This document shows positions 8,774-18,262 of a DNA stretch of 64,000 nucleotides, piece after piece (position 1 is the stretch's first letter; each line of letters starts with the position of its first letter). Both the position numbers and the translations under genes were made by a program. The notes below the pieces were generated by a model that had not been told where the DNA came from, did no database searches, and was given only the letters and a program-made list of their open reading frames with translations. This stretch comes from Halobellus clavatus (GTDB taxonomy: Archaea > Halobacteriota > Halobacteria > Halobacteriales > Haloferacaceae): NCBI RefSeq assembly GCF_900107195.1, contig NZ_FNPB01000002.1:248001-312000 (forward strand). Direction: 5' to 3'.

Positions 8774-9931
8774 ATGACCGTCACCAACGACAGAATCCTC
8801 ACGACGCACGTCGGGAGCCTGCCCCGTCCGGAATCACTCCTGGAATTCTTCGAGCAACGACAGGCCGGTGAATCGATCGACAGCGACGCCTTCGACCAGG
8901 CGGTCCGAGAGGCGACCGAATCAGTCGTCCGTCGCCAGGACGAGATCGGGATCGACATCGCCTCCAGCGGTGAGCAGAATCGCCTCTCGTTCGTGACCTA
9001 CGTCGTCGACCGTCTCTCCGGATTCGACGGCGAGTCGCCGGCGATCCAGTGGGCCGACCTCGAAGAGTTCCCGGAGTACGCTCGCGAGGTGCCGACGTTC
9101 AGCGAGTGGTCCGAACCGGGAGCCACGATTCCCGCCGTGACTGGACCGATCGAATACGACGGCGAGGCAGAGACTCGCAGCGAGTACGAACACTTCGAGC
9201 AGGCGATCGAAGCCGGTGAGGCCGACTTCGAGGACACGTTCGTGACCGCCGCCTCGCCCGGGGCCGTCGCCTCATATCTCGGCAACGAGTACTACGAGAG
9301 CCACGAGGCCTTCACCGAGGCGATCGCCGATGCGATCCGACAGGAGTACGAACTCATCGCCGAGACCGGTGCAACCCTGCAGATCGACGCCCCCGATCTC
9401 CTCGGTGGCCGGCATCTGAAGTTCAAGGATCGGTCCGATGCGGCGTTCGTCGATGTCGCGAAAACCCACATCGACGCGCTCAACGACGCACTGGAGGAGA
9501 TACCCCGCGAGCAGGTCCGGATCCACACCTGCTGGGGGAACTACGAGGGGCCGCACCACCACGACATCCCGCTCGCCGAGGTACTCCCGCACCTCACGGA
9601 CGCCGACGTCGGTGGACTGCTCCTCGAACAGGCGAACCCGTGCCACCAGCACGACTACCACCTGCTGGCCGAGCACTCACTCCCGGACGACTGGACGCTC
9701 GTCCCCGGCGTCATCGACGTGACCGTCAACTACGTCGAACCACCGGCCGTCATCGCCGACCGCATCGAGCGCTTCGTCGACGCGATCGGTGACCCGACGC
9801 GAATCGTCGCCGGCGCGGACTGCGGCCTCGGGACCTTCGCCGGGTTCGGTGCGGTACACCCGGAGATCGCCTGGAAGAAACTCGAGTCGCTCGTCGAAGG
9901 CGCGGAACTCGCCTCCGAGCGGGTGTTCTGA
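8774..9931 (+). CDS. MetE C-terminal-like, cobalamin-independent methyltransferase
   Basis: A 385-aa protein of the methionine synthase II (MetE C-terminal domain) family, a zinc-dependent TIM barrel. The N-terminus TTHVGSLPRP is the family signature. Probable zinc ligands lie in RIHTCWGNY (His and Cys) and in the C-terminal GADCGLGTF. In archaea these proteins lack the MetE N-terminal half and take the methyl group from a corrinoid or other donor. The best guess is homocysteine methylation, but haloarchaea carry several paralogues, and some are related to coenzyme-M transferases. It is alone between an A/T-rich promoter and a convergent gene. Confidence 0.85.
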   Translation: MTVTNDRILTTHVGSLPRPESLLEFFEQRQAGESIDSDAFDQAVREATESVVRRQDEIGIDIASSGEQNRLSFVTYVVDRLSGFDGESPAIQWADLEEFPEYAREVPTFSEWSEPGATIPAVTGPIEYDGEAETRSEYEHFEQAIEAGEADFEDTFVTAASPGAVASYLGNEYYESHEAFTEAIADAIRQEYELIAETGATLQIDAPDLLGGRHLKFKDRSDAAFVDVAKTHIDALNDALEEIPREQVRIHTCWGNYEGPHHHDIPLAEVLPHLTDADVGGLLLEQANPCHQHDYHLLAEHSLPDDWTLVPGVIDVTVNYVEPPAVIADRIERFVDAIGDPTRIVAGADCGLGTFAGFGAVHPEIAWKKLESLVEGAELASERVF

Positions 9932-10107
9932 CGACCGTCTACTCTCTGTCTCCTTCTCGAATCTTGATCCCCGCTGGCGCGGTATATCGCTCTACAAACG
10001 CTGTCGCTACCGATGCACGGCGGCTGTGATCCGTCGCTTTTGCGTTGCGGGTGGAAGGGCGACTTCAGAATCGGACTCGCGGGCGAACACGTCTCGGCTG
10101 AGCGCAG

Positions 10108-12252
10108 TTAGCCGATCGGCGTCTCGATAGCCACCTGGGCGTCTTCGATGGCGCGACCGATACGGGGGTCGAGCGCGGCCACTGAACTGTCGGTGTAGCC
10201 GTCCTGGTTGTCACTCTGGAGGGTTTCCTGGGCGCGCTGGAGGGCATCGACGGCCGCACGGAGTCGGTCGTCCGCCCGCACGGCCGCACCCTCCTCGGTA
10301 GCGGCGACCGCGTCCTCGACGGCCGTCAGCGCACTCGATAGCAGTTCGATCACCTGTCCCCTCGCCCCATCTTGTTCTGCAAGGCTTCCCGCGAGGTCGC
10401 GCAGGTCTCTCAGAAACGCCGCCAGTGAGCGGGCCAGCGACGCCTTGCCCGCTGTGACGACTTCTCTGATGGTGTCGTCGGCATCACCGAAGTCGGCAGG
10501 AGTGACGCGGTAGGCGCCACGCCGCCCGTTCCCGTCGACCACCACAACCGTGTAGGTCCCCGCGCGGTGGACCGGAATCTTGTACCGGTCCGGCTCGACC
10601 GGGCGACCGTCGTACACCGTGCCGGCGTAGTCCTCGATGACTCGCACGCGCTCGACACCGTTCGCGGCGCGGCCGTCGCCCCGAATCGTCGCGGCGTCCT
10701 CGCTGGCGACGACGGTGAGTTCCCCGCCAGCGCCGGCACGGACCAGTCCGCCATCGTGGTCGAACCGCTCGGCGACCGGCGCGTAGCCAGGGCCGTTGAC
10801 CACCAGCAGGTGGTCGCCCTGCTCGACGCGCAGCAGGCCGAAGACGCCGCCGCGGGTGACTGTCGCGACCGGGTCCGGACTGGCCAACCTGACGGCGGCC
10901 TCGACCGGCACCCCGAACAGCGAGACGGGAATCTGGTCTGCCAGGGCCGACCGGGCGTCGTCGCTCACCTGCGGCACGGTTCCTTCGGCGCCCGCCCGGA
11001 GCTGTCGCACTCTGCCGACGACACGATTGGTGAGCCCACCGGACACCTCGCCGGCGATACTGCGGCGGTGGTCCGGGTCGGTCACATCGGTCAGTGGGTC
11101 GGTAAAGCGTGGCTGCTCCCACGGGGTGCCGACCGACGTGATGTGGCTAGCGAGTCGGTCCTCGGCAAAGCCCGGCACGGCGAACTCGAAGCTCAACTGT
11201 GGACCCACGAAGTCGCCGATGGCCGCACGGACCCGCGCCATCGGTTTGAGCGCGTACGCGACGTCGCCGTCGGTCTGGCTCTCGGAGCTGGTCAGCACGA
11301 GCCCCGACTCCCGAGTTGGGATGTCCGCGGGTGGCCGCGGGAGGCCGTTCCACGAACTGACGGTGACTCGCTCGTCGATGAAATCCCCGCGGTCGACCGA
11401 CAGGTCTGGATGTTCGTCCAGCGGCTGGCCGTCGAGTTCCGGCAGTACGAACGGCAGCCGTGCCCCCTCGTCGCGTGGCAGGCCGTAGGCGAATGGGGCA
11501 CGGACCCGCGTCGAGATACTGACGGCATCGTTTGTGATGTCGGAACCCCAGTCACTGGACGGGACCCGTTCGAACGTCGGGACGACGGCGTTTGTCTCGC
11601 TGGCACTGGAGTGAGAGCCGACCTCCGACAGGACCCCGGGCCGACGCTCCTCCGGGGTAGGCGGGTTGGCATATTCGTTGTTGGGCACCGTCCGGGAGTG
11701 AGCGCTCGCCGACAGCAGCAGGGGCGCTCCCGTCTCACGGTCGACGAACACCTGGAGCAGTTCCCAGTCGTGCCAGTGGAAGTTCACCGTGAACTGATCG
11801 AACGCCGAGTACATCCAGTACTGGATGGCGTCGATACCCGGACTCCCGGCGTCCTCGACCACGTTGTAAAACACCGTCGGCCACGGCGGCGACCTGGGGT
11901 CGGTGAAGGCCGCGGCGTAGTTATCGAGCGCGTCGAAACCATCCAGAACGCTATCGCCGGCGCCGAGTAACTCAGTGGGGTCGGTCGGGTACCACTCTTC
12001 GAGCCGGCCGAAGTACAGGTCTGGCGCGTACCGCCGCACGATGGTCGGGGCTGTCGGCTCCGGCGCGTCGGTGGGAGTGGGCGCTGGCGTCGGCTCAGGT
12101 GTCGGTCCCGGGTCGATCGGTTGCTCGTCCGGGCGTGTCTGGAACCACGCTGTCGCCGCGCCCCCACCGGCCAACACGCCTGCGGCGAAGGCGCCAAGGA
12201 CGCGCCGCCGACTCGACCCACCGGACCGCTCCTTCTTTTTATCCCCGGACAT
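10108..12252 (-). CDS. Tat-exported protein with an NPP1/Vps62-like HxHDWE domain
   Basis: A 714-aa protein starting MSGDKKKERSGG; the upstream in-frame extension is rejected because the Tat signal (SSRRRVLG then a hydrophobic stretch, residues 13-37) must be N-terminal. A Pro/Thr-rich tether follows (about 46-70). Residues 72-400 form a globular domain whose HWHDWE at 159-164 resembles the GHRHDWE metal-binding motif of necrosis-inducing NPP1 proteins and the DWE motif of Vps62-like proteins. Beta-rich modules and a helical C-terminus (about 610-714) follow. It is probably cell-surface attached. Function is unknown; no neighbour helps. Confidence 0.75.
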   Translation of the reverse strand: MSGDKKKERSGGSSRRRVLGAFAAGVLAGGGAATAWFQTRPDEQPIDPGPTPEPTPAPTPTDAPEPTAPTIVRRYAPDLYFGRLEEWYPTDPTELLGAGDSVLDGFDALDNYAAAFTDPRSPPWPTVFYNVVEDAGSPGIDAIQYWMYSAFDQFTVNFHWHDWELLQVFVDRETGAPLLLSASAHSRTVPNNEYANPPTPEERRPGVLSEVGSHSSASETNAVVPTFERVPSSDWGSDITNDAVSISTRVRAPFAYGLPRDEGARLPFVLPELDGQPLDEHPDLSVDRGDFIDERVTVSSWNGLPRPPADIPTRESGLVLTSSESQTDGDVAYALKPMARVRAAIGDFVGPQLSFEFAVPGFAEDRLASHITSVGTPWEQPRFTDPLTDVTDPDHRRSIAGEVSGGLTNRVVGRVRQLRAGAEGTVPQVSDDARSALADQIPVSLFGVPVEAAVRLASPDPVATVTRGGVFGLLRVEQGDHLLVVNGPGYAPVAERFDHDGGLVRAGAGGELTVVASEDAATIRGDGRAANGVERVRVIEDYAGTVYDGRPVEPDRYKIPVHRAGTYTVVVVDGNGRRGAYRVTPADFGDADDTIREVVTAGKASLARSLAAFLRDLRDLAGSLAEQDGARGQVIELLSSALTAVEDAVAATEEGAAVRADDRLRAAVDALQRAQETLQSDNQDGYTDSSVAALDPRIGRAIEDAQVAIETPIG

Positions 12253-12269
12253 AGCGCGCCTATTTATGG

Positions 12270-12390
12270 GCTGATAACATATACTTTGACTCGGCCCGGG
12301 TGGGACGGCGTCTGAGGCCTCCAAACGGGAGTATCACGAAGTCCAGATTTCTGTCAGATGATATAATTGGGGTGCTGACAGCGCGTGACT
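12270..12390. promoter_or_regulatory. Promoter region with a TATA-flanking inverted repeat
   Basis: Between the exported protein and the end of polC. A minus-strand TATA-like AGTATATG element near 12275-12284 sits about 25-30 bp before the ATG at 12252. Further out, CTGTCAG (12351-12357) and CTGACAG (12375-12381) form a perfect 7-bp inverted repeat around the A/T-rich core GATGATATAATTGG. This may be an operator, but the gene it would serve is unclear. Confidence 0.4.
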
Positions 12391-12511
12391 TGCCGTGGGT
12401 CGCTCTCGATGCCGCATCCCGAACGTTGCACACGCAGAGCGGGCGCCTTCGGTGGTGGATCAACGGCACTATGGCCACAAAGTGCCGCCTGTGGAGGACG
12501 AACGCCTGATT

Positions 12512-15500
12512 CTACATAAAGTCCGCAAAGCCGGACTGCTTGTTCTTGTCATTCTCGAACACCGATTCGAGACTCTGCTCTAAGACTTCGAGTCGTTGCT
12601 TGGTGTACTCCCGACAGCCGAACTCCTCGGCGACGTGGATGGCGGTGTCCATATACTTGTTCACCGACCCCTCGTGGACCGTCAGGTTCACGCGCCCGCC
12701 ACACTCCCGACACTCGCCCGTCAGCGGCATCCGGCGATACTTTTCGCCGCAGTCGAGACACCTGGTCTCCTGTCTGGAGAACGCCCGGAGGTTCCCGATC
12801 AGATCGGGGAGGAAGTGATACTCGATGACGCGCTCGGCGACGTCAGTCTCGTCGACTGCGCGCAGTTTGCGGGAGAGTTCGAGCTGGGCGTCCATCTTGT
12901 CCATCATCGATCCGAGCGTCTTGTACGCCGAGAGGTCGGGCCCCAGCGCGATGTCCGTGGTGTCGTGGGTGTGATCGAAGCCGCGGTACTCGTCGTCGGT
13001 GCCGAGGGTGTCCTCGCCCAACTGGATGATGTCTTCGACCGCGCCGGGGTCGGCCATCTCGCGGGTCGCCTCGTAGAACTCGAGGGGGTACCGCCGGACG
13101 ATGTCCATATTGTGCGCCTCGTCGTCGATTTCGTTCGGATCGATCCGCGAGGACATCACCAGCGGCGCATCCATCGAGTTGTGTGCATAGAGCCAGTTGG
13201 CGGTGAAGACCGGATCCCCTCCGACCTGTAGGTCGTAGAGATATCCGTCGTAGTCGATTCGATCGACGTTTTTCACCCTGAGGTACGAGAGGTCTCCATC
13301 CACTAGCGGACGGATCGAATCGAGCTTCGAACGTGCGCTTTCAGGGAGATCGCGGTCCTCGATCGCCGCCACTATTTCTCGTAGTTTTTCGAGAGGGACG
13401 TTTTCTCGACGCTTCAGATACTTCGGGATCAGTTGCTTGATGCCCTCGATGTCCATCTCCCGAATCTCGAACAGCGCCTCCGGAATCGAGACAACGAGAC
13501 TCTTGGGTTGATACGGCTCGTCGCCGTCGAAGATGCGGTGGAGTTGGTTGTCGGACGCACCACCAGAAACGGAGACTGTATAGATGGGCTGTCGGGACTC
13601 CTCGCGTTCCCTGTGTGAGACGTTTGCGACGACCCCGAATCGATGGAGGAGGAAGACGAGTCCGTCCTTGACGTCTTCACTCGTCGTGTAACACGCGACT
13701 GTTGTCACATTCCCGTCCGCCGTCTCGCTTCCGTCTCCGGCGATGAACCCTCGCAGGAACGCGAGCGCAACGTCGTCCGCCGCACGGAGGATACAGTCCG
13801 GGACCACCTTCTCGCTCGAATCGGACGAGTCGGCGTCTTCGAATCCGATATCGTAGAGAACTTCGCGGAACACCGCAGGAAACGCAACCTCGTAGGCTTT
13901 GTTCGACCACCGAACGCTCGGCGTCGCGCCGAGGGCGGATTTGCTTGCGCCGACAACTCGATCGACGAGGGTCTTCTCGCTGATATGAATCGTCGGTCTG
14001 ACTCCGGACAGCGATCCCTCGGCGACGAACATGCCGAGGAGCCAGGCGAAGTCCTCATCGACATCGATGAATCGTCCGATTCCGTCAGATGATCCCTTCA
14101 GACCGACTTCGACGTCCTCCGGAACATTCGATCCGGACGCCTTATCGATCGAATCAAGCGTTTCTTTGGACAGTTTCCGCTTCGACAACCGACATAAGAG
14201 TCCCCCGTCGAACGCGACGCGGGTCGAGTCCCCTCGCTCCGCGTCGTCCCACACGTCGGTCAGGAACTCCTCGATCGAGTCGTCGAGGAAGACGTACGGG
14301 TCTTCAACGGCGTCGAGCGCGTCGATCGTGGTCTCCGTCGGCTCAATCCCGAACGTCTGCGGTGCAAGAACGAGATCACCGGGTTCGAGGTCGGCTCCCG
14401 CTACCTCTTCGATCCCGTCATCGTAACGGAAGAGGCTATGATGCTCGGTGAGGTCGAGCGAACGGCCGAACTGTGTCTCGACTCGGACAAGCGACTCGTC
14501 GGAGTCGGCTCGGTACCGAATCGCTTTTTGAATGGGCTTTAGCGACGCCTCGTGGTTCTTGTCGAAGGCGTACGTTTGCCACCCCTCGGAAACGCAGGTC
14601 TTCTTCCGGAACTTCCCGTCGTGTTCGACGGGACTATCGAGTTCATTCCAGAACTCGTCGAACGTGGTGAAGTGGACCTCTCCATCGGGAGCGACCGCGA
14701 CGAGCCGAGCGCCCTCTGAGACGCTTCCACCGCGCTTGTCGGGGAGATAGGACTTCGAGAAGTTCAGCAGGCCATCCATAAGAAGCATCACGCAGTCTTC
14801 GTCGCCGTCGCATTGACCTGAATATATAGAATTTGACAATACTGTGTGCGTATCTTGGACAGTCAGACAGTACGTGTGATCGACGTCGCTTTCGACGTAC
14901 TCGATCGTCGCGATGGCGTCCGTCTCACGTCCGCCGTCGGCATATGCCGGCTCTGCCGTATCAGCGGCCGCGACGTCGTCGATTGGTGGATCTCCCGGGA
15001 CTGCGAGGCAGTCGCCCGGAGCCAACTCCGTCACCTCAATCTTCTCTACGCCGCCGTCCCTCCGACAGAGTCGATGATCGGGAGTAACTGTGATCTCCCG
15101 CCCGCTCCGCGTCTCCACGCGTACGAGATGCTCCGGCGCGACGTGTTTCGAGACCGCCTCGATCGGTTTCGGGACCTCCTCGCCGTCCTCGGTTATCGAC
15201 GGGACGTACACGTCGCCGTCGAGTTCCTGGACGAGCGTGCCGAAGTCGTCCTCGTCGGGGTCGTCGAGTCGCGGCTCGACGAGATCGCGAATCGGCTCGT
15301 GGTGCCACTTGTCCTCCTCGTCGCAGTACCAGACCTTCGTCTCCGGGTGGAAGCAGTTCCGTCGCTTCGCGGCGTGAAAGTACGGATGCGCGTAGCCGAC
15401 GGCCGCGGAGGTGAAGCCGACCACCCGGCCGACCACCGCCGCTGACGTGTGCGGGGCCATCCCGAAGACGAGTTCGCCGACCAGGTCCTCGCGTTTTTCG

Positions 15501-18262
15501 ACCTCATAGAAGGGGGGCAAGCCGTAGAACTGTTCGAGCAGGTCGTCGACGAAGTCCGCGGTCTTGAGCATATGCTCGGCCGCGCCGTCCGAGAGGACGA
15601 TATCCTGTACTTTCAATTCGACGAGCTGGTCGTCGAACTCCAGCGGCTCGCCGTCGATGTCTGTGTCGTACCCCAAGTCGCGGAAGTCCTCGGCGGTCAC
15701 GTCGAGTTCCGCGGGGCGAACCGCGGTGACCGGGAGGTCCGTCATATCGTAGCGGACTGTGCCGTCTTTGAACGAGGTGACGCCGTTCTTCGCCCGGAGC
15801 ACGCCCTTCCCCATCGGTTCGGGCGTCTTGTCCGACGAGGTGAGCCCCTGAACGCCTTTCATAATGTCGTACGCCGACTCGCGTTCGCCCACGCGTTCGA
15901 GCGCCTCGCGGTACTCCTCGCCGACGTCGATCGAGAACCACTCGGGGCTCTCGACGTCCCGCTCACAGCGGTCGCAGTAGACGCGGCCGGAGTCGTCGGG
16001 TTCGATCACCTGGCCGCACTCCTCGCACTCGTAGTGCGGTTCGGTGTGGGCCTCACAGTCGGGACAGCGCGTTCGATACGTGTGGGTGTCGCACTCGGGA
16101 CAGCGTCGGTCGCCCACGCGAACGTCGACGACGCCTCTGCGGCCCTCGTCGTCTCGGGCCCGTGCCGCCTCCCCGACGTCGCGCTGGCTCCCGCCGGCCT
16201 CGCCGATCGGAAAGAGCGTGTGGACGGCCGGTGAGAGGTCTCGTGACTCGGACTTCTCCGGGCGGCCCATCCGGTTGCCGATGCGAGTCGGCGCACGCTC
16301 TCGGATCGTGAAGGGTGCGACCTCGTTGACGGCCTCGAGCGCGTTCTCGCCGTCGTCCCACTCGCGGGCGCGCCTCGAAAGGTCGCTCTCGGTCCAGGTG
16401 CGCTCGATCTCCCCGTCGCTCATCCGGAAGCCGAGCGACCGAACCAGGAGTCGCCACTCCGGAATCTCGATTGTCTCCTCGCCCTGGGTGTGTTCGACGA
16501 GGAGGCGCTCCACCGTGCTCGCGACCGCATCGGTGTGAGTGACGACTAGGGCGTCGCTGCCGCTCGTCGCACTGTGCGTGCCGTCTCGGGTGCCATCGCC
16601 ATGCGGCGGCGCGTCAGCGTCAACGAGGCCACCGTCGGCCTCCGCGGCGACGATCCGGCCGTCCTCGATAGCGTCGGCGAGGTCCTCGAACTCACTGATC
16701 GAGATGTCGTGCCAGAGGTACGTGTAGTCCGGGTGGAGCGGACAGTCGTAGGCGCTCGCCCACTCGGTCGCCTCCTTGGGCGTCGGGTGGGCCAGATCCA
16801 CGCTCGGATCGTCCGCGAGCGCCTGGACCGGCCCGCCGGCGGCCTCGAACTCCTGGACCCACCACTCGTAGACGTACGAGGCCGGCGCGAGCGAGTGGTT
16901 GTTCTCGACGAACTCGCCGTAGTTGACGAGGTACTCGCCCAGGTCGATGATCTTCTCGACGCCGTTCCGGACTTCCAGCGCCTCCTCGGGGTCGTCGATC
17001 TGGCGCACGTCGCCGTTCGCCAGTCTCACGGTCGGTCCCTCGATTGAGTCGACCGGGATGACGCCGGCGGCCTTCCCCGGCCGCTCGGTCTTTATCTGCG
17101 TGCCGGTCGCGAGGAAGTCGTCGACGAGGTGCATCGTCGCGGGGTGGACCCCCGCGGTCGCGAAGCCGTGGTTGCGGGCGCGGCCGTAGCGGAGGCGAAA
17201 GCCACCGTCGGCGCTCGGGTGTCCGAAGACCGGGCGGCCGGCGATCAGGTCCCGGAGATACTTCGTCGACGGCGCCGGCCGCGGGGGGCCGGTCGGTCCA
17301 TCGGGGTCGGTCGCGCCGGGACCCGATTCGTCGCCCGCCGGATCGCCGCCTTCGGATTCCGCTCCTGAGTCGTCGTCGGCCTGTTCGTCGGTGGCTTCTT
17401 CGTCTGCGCCCGCTGCGTCCGTTCCGATCGTCCCGTCGATGAGGTCCTGGAGCCACGGCCAGTCGACTTCGTCCAAGTCGCCGGTGTAGCGCTGGATCTT
17501 CGGGGCCTTGAGCGCGATCCCCTCTGCGAGGACGAGACACATCCCACCGCGGGCGGCGTTGGTTTCGACCCGTTCGAGGTCCCGAAAGCCCGAGACCTCC
17601 TCGTCGCCGGTGGCCTCGCCGTCCAGCATGATCGGCATGTGTTCGGCGATGAACTTCGTCTCCTTGTCCTTCGGCGAGTACTGGAGCCCGGTCTCTTTGT
17701 CGTAGAGCCCAATCTCCTCGGCGTAGCGCTCGACCTCGTCGGATCGCGCCCTGTACTCCTCGATGTCGAGCAGCGACCTGGCGTAGTCGGCCACGAGGAC
17801 CGAGAGGGCCTGGGCGGTCCCGCCCGCAGAGCGGATCGGGCCCGCGTAGTAAACGTTCACGAACTCGGTGCCGTCGTCGTTTTCCAGGATCTCGACGCGG
17901 TCGATGCCCTCGATCGGCGCGGCGACGACGCCCTCGGTGAGCAGCGCCACGGCGGTCCGAACCGCTCCCTCGATCTTCCCGGCGCGGCCCTCGTAGTCCC
18001 CGACGGTGCCGTCGACGAAGTCGGTGACGAGTTCCAGCGCGGCCTCCTCGCGGGACATCTCGCCCTCCAACTCCCGAACGCGTTCGGCGACGCCGTCGAT
18101 CCCGAGGATGTTCTCCACCCGGTCGGCCATGTCTTTCGCGACCGGGATCTCGACTGTGGGTTCGGGGTCGTATCCCTGCGCCTTCGCGCGCTCTGCTCGC
18201 TCGAAGGCCTGATCGAGACGGGATTCGATCTCCTCGAAGTACCGTTCGTCGTCGCCGCGCAT
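12512..18262 (-). CDS. polC: DNA polymerase D large subunit, with two inteins
   Basis: Catalytic DP2 subunit of archaeal replicative polymerase D: 1916 aa as translated, 1219 aa after splicing. An acidic linker (about 275-335) is the halophile insert. A zinc-ribbon array lies near residue 720-770 (CPEC, CPDC, CEEC, CDRC) and a second pair near 1830-1860 (CLDC, CREC). The active-site Asp cluster is C-D-G-D-E-D right after the first intein. Inteins occupy residues 970-1150 and 1180-1695. The start ATG overlaps the TAA of the upstream PPC gene by one base. Chromosomal replication is its expected role. Confidence 0.96.
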   Translation of the reverse strand: MRGDDERYFEEIESRLDQAFERAERAKAQGYDPEPTVEIPVAKDMADRVENILGIDGVAERVRELEGEMSREEAALELVTDFVDGTVGDYEGRAGKIEGAVRTAVALLTEGVVAAPIEGIDRVEILENDDGTEFVNVYYAGPIRSAGGTAQALSVLVADYARSLLDIEEYRARSDEVERYAEEIGLYDKETGLQYSPKDKETKFIAEHMPIMLDGEATGDEEVSGFRDLERVETNAARGGMCLVLAEGIALKAPKIQRYTGDLDEVDWPWLQDLIDGTIGTDAAGADEEATDEQADDDSGAESEGGDPAGDESGPGATDPDGPTGPPRPAPSTKYLRDLIAGRPVFGHPSADGGFRLRYGRARNHGFATAGVHPATMHLVDDFLATGTQIKTERPGKAAGVIPVDSIEGPTVRLANGDVRQIDDPEEALEVRNGVEKIIDLGEYLVNYGEFVENNHSLAPASYVYEWWVQEFEAAGGPVQALADDPSVDLAHPTPKEATEWASAYDCPLHPDYTYLWHDISISEFEDLADAIEDGRIVAAEADGGLVDADAPPHGDGTRDGTHSATSGSDALVVTHTDAVASTVERLLVEHTQGEETIEIPEWRLLVRSLGFRMSDGEIERTWTESDLSRRAREWDDGENALEAVNEVAPFTIRERAPTRIGNRMGRPEKSESRDLSPAVHTLFPIGEAGGSQRDVGEAARARDDEGRRGVVDVRVGDRRCPECDTHTYRTRCPDCEAHTEPHYECEECGQVIEPDDSGRVYCDRCERDVESPEWFSIDVGEEYREALERVGERESAYDIMKGVQGLTSSDKTPEPMGKGVLRAKNGVTSFKDGTVRYDMTDLPVTAVRPAELDVTAEDFRDLGYDTDIDGEPLEFDDQLVELKVQDIVLSDGAAEHMLKTADFVDDLLEQFYGLPPFYEVEKREDLVGELVFGMAPHTSAAVVGRVVGFTSAAVGYAHPYFHAAKRRNCFHPETKVWYCDEEDKWHHEPIRDLVEPRLDDPDEDDFGTLVQELDGDVYVPSITEDGEEVPKPIEAVSKHVAPEHLVRVETRSGREITVTPDHRLCRRDGGVEKIEVTELAPGDCLAVPGDPPIDDVAAADTAEPAYADGGRETDAIATIEYVESDVDHTYCLTVQDTHTVLSNSIYSGQCDGDEDCVMLLMDGLLNFSKSYLPDKRGGSVSEGARLVAVAPDGEVHFTTFDEFWNELDSPVEHDGKFRKKTCVSEGWQTYAFDKNHEASLKPIQKAIRYRADSDESLVRVETQFGRSLDLTEHHSLFRYDDGIEEVAGADLEPGDLVLAPQTFGIEPTETTIDALDAVEDPYVFLDDSIEEFLTDVWDDAERGDSTRVAFDGGLLCRLSKRKLSKETLDSIDKASGSNVPEDVEVGLKGSSDGIGRFIDVDEDFAWLLGMFVAEGSLSGVRPTIHISEKTLVDRVVGASKSALGATPSVRWSNKAYEVAFPAVFREVLYDIGFEDADSSDSSEKVVPDCILRAADDVALAFLRGFIAGDGSETADGNVTTVACYTTSEDVKDGLVFLLHRFGVVANVSHREREESRQPIYTVSVSGGASDNQLHRIFDGDEPYQPKSLVVSIPEALFEIREMDIEGIKQLIPKYLKRRENVPLEKLREIVAAIEDRDLPESARSKLDSIRPLVDGDLSYLRVKNVDRIDYDGYLYDLQVGGDPVFTANWLYAHNSMDAPLVMSSRIDPNEIDDEAHNMDIVRRYPLEFYEATREMADPGAVEDIIQLGEDTLGTDDEYRGFDHTHDTTDIALGPDLSAYKTLGSMMDKMDAQLELSRKLRAVDETDVAERVIEYHFLPDLIGNLRAFSRQETRCLDCGEKYRRMPLTGECRECGGRVNLTVHEGSVNKYMDTAIHVAEEFGCREYTKQRLEVLEQSLESVFENDKNKQSGFADFM
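13178..14725 (-). mobile_element. PolC intein b: Ser1 intein with LAGLIDADG endonuclease
   Basis: A 516-aa intein inserted at PDKRGG|S-M-D-A-P-L. It begins with Ser (SVSEGARLVAVAPDG), has block B as LTEHHSLF, two dodecapeptide endonuclease motifs (LLGMFVAEGSL and FLRGFIAGDGS) and the canonical end WLYAHN followed by Ser. Both endonuclease motifs keep an acidic residue, so it may still be active. Third-position A/T is visibly higher than in the exteins, which suggests later arrival. Only 29 extein residues separate it from intein a. Confidence 0.93.
14813..15355 (-). mobile_element. PolC intein a: mini-intein with C-terminal Gln
   Basis: A 181-aa intein inserted after N in the active-site sequence RRN|C-D-G-D-E-D. 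Cys1 (CFHPETKVWYCDEE) is at codon 15355-15353; block B is TPDHRLC; the C-terminal blocks read YCLTVQDTHTVLSNSIYSGQ followed by extein Cys. It lacks the usual His-Asn end and finishes in Gly-Gln, as in known PolII inteins of Pyrococcus. There is no room for a homing endonuclease. Codons near the C-terminal junction (about 14815-14840) are unusually A/T-rich. Confidence 0.92.

Noticed and set aside
12300-12583. Plus-strand ORFs overlapping the end of polC
   Set aside because: No motif, Arg-rich, and they run antisense into the conserved PolD C-terminus.
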